Positions 33,150-41,531 of a stretch of DNA of 64,000 bases are shown one piece after another. Position 1 is the first letter of the stretch; each line of letters starts with the position of its first letter. The DNA is taken from contig OZ220688.1 of assembly GCA_965116445.1 (NCBI GenBank), positions 2,356,001-2,420,000 on the forward strand, written 5' to 3'. The notes beneath the pieces were generated by a model, which saw nothing but the letters and a program-made list of their open reading frames with translations, was not told the origin of the DNA and made no database searches. This DNA is from Multivorans sp965116445 (lineage in GTDB: Bacteria > Acidobacteriota > Thermoanaerobaculia > Multivoradales > Multivoraceae). The position numbers and the translations under genes were made by a program.

Positions 33150-34097
33150 CTACCCGGACGACGTGACGATGTCGACCGGCGTCTTCAGGTCCTCCGCCGT
33201 CTCCCCGCGCAGAATCTCCAGAGCAGCCTCGATTCCGAAAACCGCGAGTCGGTCGGCGTGCTGGTCGGCGGTGGCCAGGATCTCCCCCTGGACGACCAGT
33301 TCGGCCACCGCCTCGATGTTGTCGAAGCCGACGATCACCACGTCGTCGCGGCCGCTCTGCCGCCGCGCCGCCAGTGCCCCCAGCGCCATATTGTCGTTGG
33401 CGCAAAGGAGCGCGCTCAACTCGGGGTGCTCGCGCAGCATCGCCGCCGCCACCGTGTTCGCCTGCGCCTGCTCCCAACCGCCGCTCTGGATGTCGACGAT
33501 CCGTACGCCCGCCGCGTTCATCGCGTCCTCGAAGCCTGCCTGCCGCTGCCGGGCGTTGAAGGCCGTCGGGATGCCGCCGACGATCGCCACCTGATCGCCC
33601 GGCGCAAGCCGTTCCGCCAGCACCTCGCCGACTCTCCGAGCGCCGTCGCGGTTGTCCGGACCGACGAAGGGCGCGTCGAGACCCGCCTCCACCGCCACCT
33701 CCGCGTCGAGGCGGTTGTCGATGTTGACGACGACCACGCCAGCCGCCTGGGCCCGAGCCAGGGCCGGCGCCAGAGCCTTCGAATCCGCGGGCGCGATGAC
33801 GATCGCATCGCTGCCCGAAGCGACCATCTGCTCGACCAGGGCGACCTGCTGGGCCAGATCGCTCTCGTTTCGGGTGCCGTTCACGATCAGGTCGTATTCG
33901 TCCTGGTGAGCCTCGTGGTGCGCACGAGCGCCCTCGGCCATCGTCTCGAAGAACTCGTTGGCCAGGGACTTCATGATCAACGCGACCTGCGGCCGCGATG
34001 CATCCTCGGCGCCGGGAGTCTCGCCACCACATCCGATCGCGAGGGCCACCGCGGCAAACAGGACCAGCACCGCCTTACGAGGGTTCAGCTTTGCCAT
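33150..34097 (-). CDS. Sugar ABC transporter substrate-binding lipoprotein (RbsB-like)
   Basis: 315 residues. Lipoprotein signal VLFAAVALAIGC. The periplasmic-binding-protein type I fold is recognisable in PQVALIMKSLANEFFETMAEG, GSDAIVIAPADSKALAPAL, VVVVNIDNRLD, NDNMALGALAA and IVGFDN. It would deliver a sugar or related ligand to an RbsC-type permease, most likely the one at 31232-32206. The ATG at 34097 begins the basic n-region MAKLNPRKAV. A dispersed repeat element lies immediately upstream. Confidence 0.92.
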   Translation of the reverse strand: MAKLNPRKAVLVLFAAVALAIGCGGETPGAEDASRPQVALIMKSLANEFFETMAEGARAHHEAHQDEYDLIVNGTRNESDLAQQVALVEQMVASGSDAIVIAPADSKALAPALARAQAAGVVVVNIDNRLDAEVAVEAGLDAPFVGPDNRDGARRVGEVLAERLAPGDQVAIVGGIPTAFNARQRQAGFEDAMNAAGVRIVDIQSGGWEQAQANTVAAAMLREHPELSALLCANDNMALGALAARRQSGRDDVVIVGFDNIEAVAELVVQGEILATADQHADRLAVFGIEAALEILRGETAEDLKTPVDIVTSSG

Positions 34098-34126
34098 GGC
34101 GATAAAGCGTACTGGACTGCCCGCAC

Positions 34127-34203
34127 ACCGGGTCCGCCGGTGCGCCATCCGCCTCCGGCACTGGGTGCGCCGGCGTCCCCGCCGGCTGCCGGCGAAGCCG
34201 GCC
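34127..34203. repeat. Two adjacent dispersed palindromic repeat copies
   Basis: CCGGGTCCGCCGGTGCGCC and CTGGGTGCGCCGGCGTCCCC cores in tandem, the second with GCCGGCTGCCGGCGAAGCCGGC extra palindromes. Located between the YcaQ-like gene's 3' end and the binding-protein start. Confidence 0.85.
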
Positions 34204-34232
34204 AAAGAGACGCGCCGCGAAGCGGCGACCTC

Positions 34233-35477
34233 TCACCCCACCGCCAGCTCCACCGCCTCCGCGAATCTCGCCAGCCCGCTCTCCGTCGCCGCCCGATCCG
34301 CAGCCGGCGCCTTCGCACCCTCCGCTTCGTAGTGGAGCGCCAGCACCTCCAGACGCCCTTGGCGGCGGTGCGCCTTCAAGTCGTACCGCGCCACGAGACG
34401 GTCGCCGGCCAGCACCGGCATGCAGTAGTAGCCGTACCGCCGCTGGGCCGCCGGTTTGAAGATCTCCAGGATCTGGTCGAAGCCGAACAGATACGCCACC
34501 CGATTCCGGCGCCAGAGCACGGGGTCGAACGGCGACAGGAGCACGCCCCGGTCCGGCGCCGGGCGCACGCGACGCAACCGCGCGGCCAGCTCCAGGTCGG
34601 CCGGACGCACCCAGCCCGCCCGCCGCTTGCCGTCACCGGTGACCAGGTCGCAAGGAACCGCCTCCCCGTCCGACGACAAGTCCTCCAGCGCGGCCCGGAT
34701 TTGCGGCCGCAAGTTCCTGAGCCGCCAGGTGTCGGCGAGAGCGCCGATCGTCGCCCAGCCGTGACCTTCCAGCGCCCGCAGGATCAACGCCCGAAGGCAC
34801 TCCTCGAGGCTCCACACGTGCCGGCGCCATTGCCCCGGGATCACCCGTTCCGGCAGGTCGAACGTCCGCTGGAAGTTGTGCCGCGAGCCGATCGCCAGTT
34901 CACCGGTCGACCACAGTGAGTAGGCAACCCACCGTTCCCGCTTCGACCGCCACATCTCGCCCATCATCGGTCCCTTCAGGTCGAGCGACCGCAGCGGCCC
35001 CTCGGCCTCCACCTGGCGCAGGATCGCCTTCGCGACTTCCGGGTGTTCGCGGATCCCGCGACTGTGCCACGTCCTTGCGCTCCGGTACTCCTTCCGGCGA
35101 AAGCCGAACGCCGGGTAGAGATCGATCGGGATCCAGCTTGCCTCGTGGCCCCAGTACTCGAAGATCGGTTCATCAGGCTGCAGGAGTTCCTCGGGCAGGT
35201 TCCGGTCGATGCCGGGCCAGCGCGACAGCGGCACGAGGGCGTGGGTCCGGGCCCCTGCAACGGAGATCGTGTCGAGCTGCAGGTAGCCGAAGCGCTCGAT
35301 CAGCGCACGAAGAGCGCGCCGCGCCCGCAAGCCCCGGCCGGAGGCCGACCGCGGCAGTCCGGTCCACTCCGGCTTGAGGAGACCCGCCCGCGCCAGCGCC
35401 AACCGGCGGGCTTCGCGAACCGTGATCTCGGCCCGGCCGGCGCCCGGCCCAACAGCATCCGGGACGTTCCGAGGCAT
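34233..35477 (-). CDS. ycaQ: YcaQ-like winged-helix DNA glycosylase family protein (HTH_42)
   Basis: 414 residues, the usual length of the AlkX/YcaQ family that includes interstrand-crosslink DNA glycosylases. The QLDT signature (QLDTISV at 67-73) that contributes catalytic residues in YcaQ is present, together with IFEYWGHEASWIP and the C-terminal blocks FDPVLWRRNRVAYLFGF and RYGYYCMPVLAGDRLVAR. It would unhook crosslinked or bulky alkylated bases, and it acts alone in the cytoplasm. It sits 4 bases downstream of the TonB receptor gene on the same strand. The family call is strong; the exact lesion is inferred. Confidence 0.9.
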   Translation of the reverse strand: MPRNVPDAVGPGAGRAEITVREARRLALARAGLLKPEWTGLPRSASGRGLRARRALRALIERFGYLQLDTISVAGARTHALVPLSRWPGIDRNLPEELLQPDEPIFEYWGHEASWIPIDLYPAFGFRRKEYRSARTWHSRGIREHPEVAKAILRQVEAEGPLRSLDLKGPMMGEMWRSKRERWVAYSLWSTGELAIGSRHNFQRTFDLPERVIPGQWRRHVWSLEECLRALILRALEGHGWATIGALADTWRLRNLRPQIRAALEDLSSDGEAVPCDLVTGDGKRRAGWVRPADLELAARLRRVRPAPDRGVLLSPFDPVLWRRNRVAYLFGFDQILEIFKPAAQRRYGYYCMPVLAGDRLVARYDLKAHRRQGRLEVLALHYEAEGAKAPAADRAATESGLARFAEAVELAVG

Positions 35478-35481
35478 CTGA

Positions 35482-38463
35482 TCAGAACTCCACGCTCAGG
35501 GATATCTGCACCCGGCGCGGGTCGAAGCGGTCGCGGGGTTCTCCGAAGGCGGCGTCCCGCTGGAACGGGTTCATGCTGTAGCCGGTCTGGCGGTCGAACA
35601 GGTTGAAGAGATCGATGCGCAACCGAGCGCCCAGGGAGGCCGGCAGGCGGAAGCGCTGCGTGTAGCCCAGGTCCAGTTGCCAGTGGCTCGGGCTACGCCG
35701 GCTGCCGGCTTGCTCCGCGTAGCGGTTGGTCGACGAGAAGTAGGACGGCAGTCCGTACGCGACCGAATCCCATGCCTCCCACGGTTGTCCGGACTGGAAG
35801 AAGACGAAGGCGCCAACGCTCGCCCGCCACGGCAGGTCGAGACGGCCGAAGACCTTGGCGAGATGGGGCCGGTCGCCGCGCAGCGTCCCGTCCTTGCTGT
35901 CCCATACCTGCCGACCATAGCCGTCGGCGAGGTTGGACGAACCGATGAACAGGTTCGCGTCGTTGTTCCAGCTCGTGTTGTCCTGGTCGAAGTTGCCGGT
36001 GTAGCGGCTCCGCACGTACGAAGCGTTCAGGTAGCCGCGAGCACTCCGCCACACGAGTTCGACCGCGGCCTCCGAGTACTCCGTGTACGCGCCGTCGAGT
36101 TCGGCGATCACGTAGCTCGAACCGCCAATCTCCGCCCGAACGGCATCGAGACCCTGCACGTAGAGACCACGAGCGGCGATGTGGTCGGGGGCGCTGTCGT
36201 AGCCCCGGGCGCCGTTCCAGGTGTCCTCCCAGAAGTGCCCGCCCTTCCGGCGGCGCAGGTGAGCGCTGAGCGACAGTCCCCGCGACAGCGTCCGGGTGGC
36301 GCCGAGCGTCCACTCGTCGATGCGGCGAGGCTTCATCCCGTCCTGAAACACCTTGCCGGAAGATCCCGGATACGGCTCGTGGGAGATGATCCGGCCGCTC
36401 TCGTCGAACAGCACGCGGAGGCTGGCGCGGGTGTTTCGGTCCCAGGAGGCCGCGCGCGCCAGCGAGCTCGCCTCCGGGTGGTAGCGGGCGTAGTTCGCGA
36501 AGACCGTGCCCTCCGCCCCGTAGGACCAGGTGACGCCAAGGCGCGGCTGAGTCATGTCCCGCCAGTCGATCCTGTACATCCGGTACTTCTCGCCCGGCGC
36601 CAGGGCGAAGCCCGACACCGTGCCCGGCGCCGCTCGCAGACCCTGCCCGAAGAGGACGTCCTCGCTCAGCAGCACGCCGGCGTCGAAGGTGAAGTCGCCC
36701 GCGGTCAGGCGGTCGTGGACCTCCAGGGACGTCGTCTCCGTGAACGAGTCGATCGGCGAGACCACCGTTCCGTCGGGGCGCCGGAGGCTCATCTGCTGCA
36801 CCGTGGCGACGTAGAAGACCGGCGTTCCGTCCTCGGCCAGGTCGACGCCGCCCGGCGCCTCGATGGCGCCCCAACCGTTCGATTCACGGCTCAGCGTCTC
36901 ACGCGCCTCGGCGGCCCGCAACCCGACGTGGAGGTCGTGGCCCACGGCGCCCCGGTCGAAATGGTGATCGAACGACAGTTCGAAGCTCCGCCGGTAGAAC
37001 GCCTGGTCGTTGATCAACGGATGCGCGCCGACAGCGCCGCCGCCCCGGCGCGCGCCGTGCTCGTCCGCGTAGCCGTAGCGTTCCACCAGGGGCCTGACCG
37101 CGGCGTTGTAGGTGTCGGCGCCGTTCACGTACGCAGGGACGCTGAAGTACCCCATCCGGTCCAGGTTCTCCACGTCCAGCGCGCCGTCGAGTGCCGGCTG
37201 AACGGCCAGCGCCATGTCGGGCCGGGACGAGCCCTCGAGTTCGTAGTCGCTGAACCGGAAGGAGAGGGCGCCGACGCCCGTCTGCCACACGCCGTCCACG
37301 TTCGCCACCCGCTGGTCCGTCCTGCCGCCGAGCGACACGGAATCGGCTTCGTACGGCCCGACGGAGACGCCGTTCTCCTCGCGCCGCGAAGTACGGAAAC
37401 CGGCGTTGAGCAGCACCTGGTCCGACGGCGCGTGCGTCAGCCTGCCGTAGAACTCGCGGCGCGTGTTCTCGTAGTCCTTGACCGGTCCGTAGGCCGTGGC
37501 CGCGTTCGTCCGTTCTTCCGTAGGCCGGAAGGCCGAAGCGAAGAAGAAGAGCCGCGACGGAACGATCGGACCGCCCAAGGTGGCGACGGCCCGCTGGCGG
37601 TCCGTATCGTGTCCGGCCACAGGCGCCAGGACCGTCTCGGGTTCCGCCACGAGACCACGCGGCTCCACCGTGTACTCGACGCTGCCCGCGAAAGCGTTCG
37701 TACCCGATCTCGCCGTCGAGTCCATCGTGAATCCACCGCTGCGGTTGAAGCCCACCGCCGTGGCGCCGGCACGCTCGAAGGTCACCTGGTCGACGTCATG
37801 GCTCGAAAGCTCGGCCGACAGCGTGCCGAACATGGGAAGCGACACGTCGACGCCGTCGAAGCGGTACACGTTGTCCTGACCGCTGCCGCCGCTGGCCGGT
37901 CCGCGCACGCTGTCCTGCGTCACCTGGACGCCGGGTGCGAGCCGAACGAGGCTACGGTAGTCGGGACCGAGCGGCATGTCCCGCACCGCCTCACCGTCGA
38001 TGGCGCTGGCGACGGCGGCCCGGCCGCGGACGGCGACCCGTTCTCCGATCACGACAAGCTCCTCGCTGACGGCAACGGCCGCGGCGTCGAGCTCCAGGTT
38101 CAGGGTCGTCGTCTGGCCGAGCAACACCTGGGCCTCGACCGTGCGGCTTGCTCCCGCCGGAGTCGTGAACGTGACCCGATAGAGCCCCGGGTAGAGCCAC
38201 GGCAGCGCGTAGCGGCCGGACGCGTCGGTCACGGTCGACCGTGGCCGGGGCACGGCCCCGGTCTCGGCCAGAATGCCGATGCCCTCGGGCGAGGCGGCAC
38301 CGTGCAGCGTCACCGCCCCTTCGATGCGCCCGGTCTGCTGGGCTGTCGCGGCGCCGGCCCAGAACAGCAGCACCAGAGTCAGGGACGCGGCGCCCACCCG
38401 GGTCGGTCGGCCGCCGCCGCGACCGCCGCCTGTCCCGTTCCCGATTCTCCTCGCGATAGTCAT
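35482..38463 (-). CDS. TonB-dependent outer-membrane receptor with N-terminal carboxypeptidase-regulatory domain
   Basis: 993 residues. Signal peptide (LTLVLLFWAGAATAQ), then a CarboxypepD_reg module (about 45-125, GRYALPWLYPGLYRVTF), a plug domain (AVRDMPLGPDYRSLVRLAPGVQV, NVYRFDGVDVS) and a long beta-barrel with alternating aromatic strands ending RRVQISLSVEF; the terminal Phe is the usual BAM signal. The OmpA-like/TonB-linked layout is the type common in Acidobacteriota. No obvious TonB box was identified. The ligand is unknown. It precedes ycaQ by 4 bases. Confidence 0.93.
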   Translation of the reverse strand: MTIARRIGNGTGGGRGGGRPTRVGAASLTLVLLFWAGAATAQQTGRIEGAVTLHGAASPEGIGILAETGAVPRPRSTVTDASGRYALPWLYPGLYRVTFTTPAGASRTVEAQVLLGQTTTLNLELDAAAVAVSEELVVIGERVAVRGRAAVASAIDGEAVRDMPLGPDYRSLVRLAPGVQVTQDSVRGPASGGSGQDNVYRFDGVDVSLPMFGTLSAELSSHDVDQVTFERAGATAVGFNRSGGFTMDSTARSGTNAFAGSVEYTVEPRGLVAEPETVLAPVAGHDTDRQRAVATLGGPIVPSRLFFFASAFRPTEERTNAATAYGPVKDYENTRREFYGRLTHAPSDQVLLNAGFRTSRREENGVSVGPYEADSVSLGGRTDQRVANVDGVWQTGVGALSFRFSDYELEGSSRPDMALAVQPALDGALDVENLDRMGYFSVPAYVNGADTYNAAVRPLVERYGYADEHGARRGGGAVGAHPLINDQAFYRRSFELSFDHHFDRGAVGHDLHVGLRAAEARETLSRESNGWGAIEAPGGVDLAEDGTPVFYVATVQQMSLRRPDGTVVSPIDSFTETTSLEVHDRLTAGDFTFDAGVLLSEDVLFGQGLRAAPGTVSGFALAPGEKYRMYRIDWRDMTQPRLGVTWSYGAEGTVFANYARYHPEASSLARAASWDRNTRASLRVLFDESGRIISHEPYPGSSGKVFQDGMKPRRIDEWTLGATRTLSRGLSLSAHLRRRKGGHFWEDTWNGARGYDSAPDHIAARGLYVQGLDAVRAEIGGSSYVIAELDGAYTEYSEAAVELVWRSARGYLNASYVRSRYTGNFDQDNTSWNNDANLFIGSSNLADGYGRQVWDSKDGTLRGDRPHLAKVFGRLDLPWRASVGAFVFFQSGQPWEAWDSVAYGLPSYFSSTNRYAEQAGSRRSPSHWQLDLGYTQRFRLPASLGARLRIDLFNLFDRQTGYSMNPFQRDAAFGEPRDRFDPRRVQISLSVEF

Positions 38464-38541
38464 TCCGCCAGCACGAACTCTCGCACAAGCGCTTCCCCAG
38501 GAAGCGGCAGGGAAGACGCCGGACGGTCGGTCGGCCGCCAG

Positions 38542-39660
38542 TCAGTCGTCGCCCAACGTGCCCGCGCGCCGGGCATAAGACGCGACCCCGCGGTAGTACG
38601 CCTCATCCCGGGCCAGATCTTCCCGGTTGACCAGCATCGGGTTGTCCTGCAGGCCTCGCAGCCAGGCGACGTAGGCGAGTCCGGCCTTGTAGTGACGCGT
38701 CGGCGGCTGGAAGATGAAGCGGGCAAGTTCCTCGGCGGGGCCCATCAGCTCGCGGTAGCGCACAGCGTCCCCGTCGCCGAGCGCACGAAGCGCGGCGGCG
38801 GCCGGCTCGGCGACCGCGTCGAAGGCCCCGAGCAACGCGTGGCTGAAGTCGCCCAGGCGCACCCTGCGGCCCTGCAACTCCCACGTGGCGGGGTGCCTTG
38901 AACCCCTGGCCGGCGGGCGCCCTTCCAGCAGACGGGCGAAGTGGTAGTCGTCGCCGGTCAGGACGATCTGGCCGCGCATCGCGATCCGGCGGCGTAGCCG
39001 CACCTCGAACTCCTCGTCCAGCAGCGACAACTTGACCCCGCGCACCTTGTCCGCGTGCCCGGCGAGGATGCGCTCCAGGCTGTTCCCGGGGAAGTAACCG
39101 CGCATCGCCGGGTGGAACATCTCGCCCAGCCAGTGCAGGAACAGCGGTCCCTCGAGCTGGTTGATGATCGCGGAGTACACGTCGACGTACTCCCTCTCCG
39201 AGGCGCCGTTCAAAGGCAGATGGGGCATCGGCAACAGGACGGGTACGCCTCCCAGCCCGTCGATGAACTCCGCCTGCTCCGCCACCGCGTCGATCAGTTC
39301 CGTCCTGCTGCCGACGGAGTCGATCTGGTCGCTGCCGGCGCCCGCGACGAAGCCGTTGCGAAGGTCCAGGGAGGAACAGAGTTCGATCAGTCGTCGCGCG
39401 CTCGGCCAGCCGATCTCGAAGCGCTGCGCCGTGTCCATCGCCTCGGCGACCCCGAAGCCGAGCGAGTCGACGCGGCGGCGCAGGCCGGCCGTCGCCTCCC
39501 AGTCGATCCAGTGTTCGATCTCCCGGGGCGAGCCGGGATGTTCGAGCGAGTGTCCGGCCTCGGCGTAGCCGCCGCGCACGACGACATGAAGAGCGGCGTA
39601 GCAGAGCCTCGGCAGCGGCGCCAGACCGCCGGGCTGGTCCTGCTGGCGGTCCGCGCTCAC
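38542..39660 (-). CDS. DUF993 family protein (TIM-barrel aldolase-like)
   Basis: 372 residues. It matches the DUF993 family: IEHWIDWEATAGLRRRVDSLGFGVAEAMDTAQ, GPLFLHWLGEMFHPAMRGYFPG, ADKVRGVKLSLLDEEFE and a conserved KAGLAYVAWLRGLQDNPMLV. DUF993 proteins resemble dihydrodipicolinate-synthase-type aldolases, and a Lys in GVKLSLLD is at the position expected for a Schiff base, but activity is unproven. It overlaps the OYE-family gene by 4 bases, so the two act in one pathway; together they look like a sugar or cyclitol catabolism unit. Confidence 0.85.
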   Translation of the reverse strand: MSADRQQDQPGGLAPLPRLCYAALHVVVRGGYAEAGHSLEHPGSPREIEHWIDWEATAGLRRRVDSLGFGVAEAMDTAQRFEIGWPSARRLIELCSSLDLRNGFVAGAGSDQIDSVGSRTELIDAVAEQAEFIDGLGGVPVLLPMPHLPLNGASEREYVDVYSAIINQLEGPLFLHWLGEMFHPAMRGYFPGNSLERILAGHADKVRGVKLSLLDEEFEVRLRRRIAMRGQIVLTGDDYHFARLLEGRPPARGSRHPATWELQGRRVRLGDFSHALLGAFDAVAEPAAAALRALGDGDAVRYRELMGPAEELARFIFQPPTRHYKAGLAYVAWLRGLQDNPMLVNREDLARDEAYYRGVASYARRAGTLGDD

Positions 39661-41192
39661 AGGGCGGCCGCCTTCTTGATGTCACGGATCCGGGCGAATT
39701 CGGGCGTCTGCCGGTAGTGCTCGTCCAGCGGATAGCAACCGCTGACCATGCTGTTGCGCGGCCCCGTCGTGCAGTCGCTGAAGGTGCGGCAGATCCGCCG
39801 GCGTTCGAGCGGCCGTCCAGCCAAGACATCCGCCGGCAGCCGGGGGTACGCGAGAACCATCCGGCCGAGGCCCACGAAATCGACGTGGCCGGCGCCGACT
39901 TCCGCTTCCGCCATGTGAGGCAGCCACTCCTGCAAGTAGCTGTAGCCGGTGCCCACCAGCGGCAGCCGCGGGAATGCCGCGCGCACCGTGCGTACTGCCG
40001 CGAGCTGCCGGAGCACGGAACGCAGCGGATCCTCGGGGGGCAAGTAGCTGTCCGACGCCGGGTACGTGAACGGCCGCGACAGATGCGGACAACTGTAGGG
40101 CGATCCCATCGTCACGTTGACGATCTCGACTCCAGCTTCGACCAGGAGCCCGATGTAGCGGATCGCCTCGGAGCAGGTGGGTTCGGGAACGGCGATGTCG
40201 GACGGGTTCAGCCCGAAACCGAGGGCCGCCGCGGACCGCGTGGCTTCCAGGCCAAGCGTCGCACCGCGTCTCGCTGACCGTCCAGGCGCGATGTCTCCGC
40301 CGCCTTGGCCGGACCGGACTTCCGCGACGCCGACGCCGTCGCTGCCCGCGGCAAAAGGCGCCACGTCCCCGACGGACAGCCGGACCCCGACGCCGAGGCC
40401 GGGGCCGGCGGCGCGCACTGCTCCGATGATCTCGAGCGGCAGCCTCACCCGGTTCTCGAAGAAGCCGCCATAGGGCCCCGGCCGGGTATGAGCTCCCAGA
40501 AGTTCGTGCAGCAGGTAGCCATGGCAGCACTTGATGTCGACGAAGTCGTAACCGGCTCGCGCTGCACAACGCGCGGCACGCACATAGGCATCGGCGATCT
40601 CCTCCAACTGCTCGTCGCTCACGAGCGGACGTTCCGCCGCTGCTCCCAGCCGCCCGTCCAGCACCGGGTGAACCTGCGCCCGCAGCGGTCGCGGCGGTGC
40701 GGGAGGCGGATCGGGCCGCGCCAGCCGACCCGAGTGGGTCAACTGCAGGCCGATGACCGGCCGCTCGCCGCCGACTCCGCTCTCCTCGTGACCCGCCAGA
40801 ATCTCCCCACGCAGCTCCTCCAGCCAGGCCACGCAGTCGTCCAGCCGATCCCCGTCGATGAAGAGCTGGTTCGGGTTCGCACGCCCCTCGGGGGCCACGG
40901 CCACCGCCTCGCCGCCCCAAAACAGCTTCGCTCCGCTCAGGCCGAACCGCCGCCAGCGTCGCCGGGTCAGATCACTCGGACTGCCGTCGCGGTTCCCGTC
41001 CCAGCCCTCCATCGGATGGATCGCGAACCGGTTCCCGGCCTCGCGGCCGAACACGGCGAGCGACTTCGCCAGCGGCCCCTCCGGGCCGAGCAACTCGTCG
41101 CCGCAGTCGAACGCCGGATCGAGACTGCGCAGGTGCTCCCGAAAGGCATCGACGCTGCGATGGTGGCCGGGCGGCGTGTATCGTCGACTCAT
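39657..41192 (-). CDS. NADH:flavin oxidoreductase / old yellow enzyme family
   Basis: 511 residues, FMN-binding TIM barrel of the OYE superfamily. NRFAIHPMEGWDGNRDGSPSD, SGAKLFWGGEAVAVAPEGRANPNQL, IGLQLTHSGRLARP, DFVDIKCCHGYLLHELL and VGTGYSYLQEW are visible. The C-terminus carries Cys-containing CRTFSDCTTGPRNSMVSGC. The clade, which starts its barrel with PMEGWDG, is usually found near DUF993 and MocA-type genes. The ATG overlaps the divergent HicB gene's ATG. An insert of about 40 residues (VAEVRSGQGGGDIAPGRSARR) lies around 290-330. Confidence 0.9.
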   Translation of the reverse strand: MSRRYTPPGHHRSVDAFREHLRSLDPAFDCGDELLGPEGPLAKSLAVFGREAGNRFAIHPMEGWDGNRDGSPSDLTRRRWRRFGLSGAKLFWGGEAVAVAPEGRANPNQLFIDGDRLDDCVAWLEELRGEILAGHEESGVGGERPVIGLQLTHSGRLARPDPPPAPPRPLRAQVHPVLDGRLGAAAERPLVSDEQLEEIADAYVRAARCAARAGYDFVDIKCCHGYLLHELLGAHTRPGPYGGFFENRVRLPLEIIGAVRAAGPGLGVGVRLSVGDVAPFAAGSDGVGVAEVRSGQGGGDIAPGRSARRGATLGLEATRSAAALGFGLNPSDIAVPEPTCSEAIRYIGLLVEAGVEIVNVTMGSPYSCPHLSRPFTYPASDSYLPPEDPLRSVLRQLAAVRTVRAAFPRLPLVGTGYSYLQEWLPHMAEAEVGAGHVDFVGLGRMVLAYPRLPADVLAGRPLERRRICRTFSDCTTGPRNSMVSGCYPLDEHYRQTPEFARIRDIKKAAAL

Positions 41193-41523
41193 GATGAAAC
41201 ACAGAGGCTACATGGGGAAAGTCGAGGTCGAAGACGACGAGTTCTACGGCATCGTCGTCAATCTCCACCGCGACCACGTGGACTTCCGCGGTCGGACGAT
41301 CCACGAGGTCCGCGAGGCGTTTCACGATTCGGTCGACTTCTACCTGAAGGGCTGCGAGGAAGACGGCGAAGAACCAGAGAGGCCCTTTTCGGGCCGATTC
41401 GTCGTCCGCCTACCGCCCGAGACGCACCGCCGGGCCAGCACACTCTCCCGAATCGAGAACCGGAGCCTGAATACGGTCGTGGCCGACCCGATCGAGACCT
41501 ATCTCGCCGACCGCGGCGTGTAA
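41191..41523 (+). CDS. HicB-family protein without a HicA partner
   Basis: 110 residues. It has the partial RNase H-like HicB fold (GYMGKVEVEDDEFYGIVVNL, VDFRGRTIHEVREAFHDSVDFYLKGCEEDGEEPERPFSGRF) and a C-terminal ribbon-helix-helix-like segment (LPPETHRRASTLSRIENRSLN), so it should bind DNA. HicB normally neutralises the HicA mRNA interferase, but no HicA-sized gene lies beside it on either strand. The ATG at 41191 overlaps the OYE start codon; MMKHRGYMGK also offers starts at 41194 and 41212. Confidence 0.85.
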   Translation: MMKHRGYMGKVEVEDDEFYGIVVNLHRDHVDFRGRTIHEVREAFHDSVDFYLKGCEEDGEEPERPFSGRFVVRLPPETHRRASTLSRIENRSLNTVVADPIETYLADRGV

Positions 41524-41531
41524 CGGAACGC

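Noticed and set aside
35677..38901. A + strand frame of about 1,070 codons opposite the TonB-dependent receptor
   Set aside because: The minus-strand receptor has a signal peptide, plug, barrel and terminal Phe; the opposite frame is Arg-rich noise.
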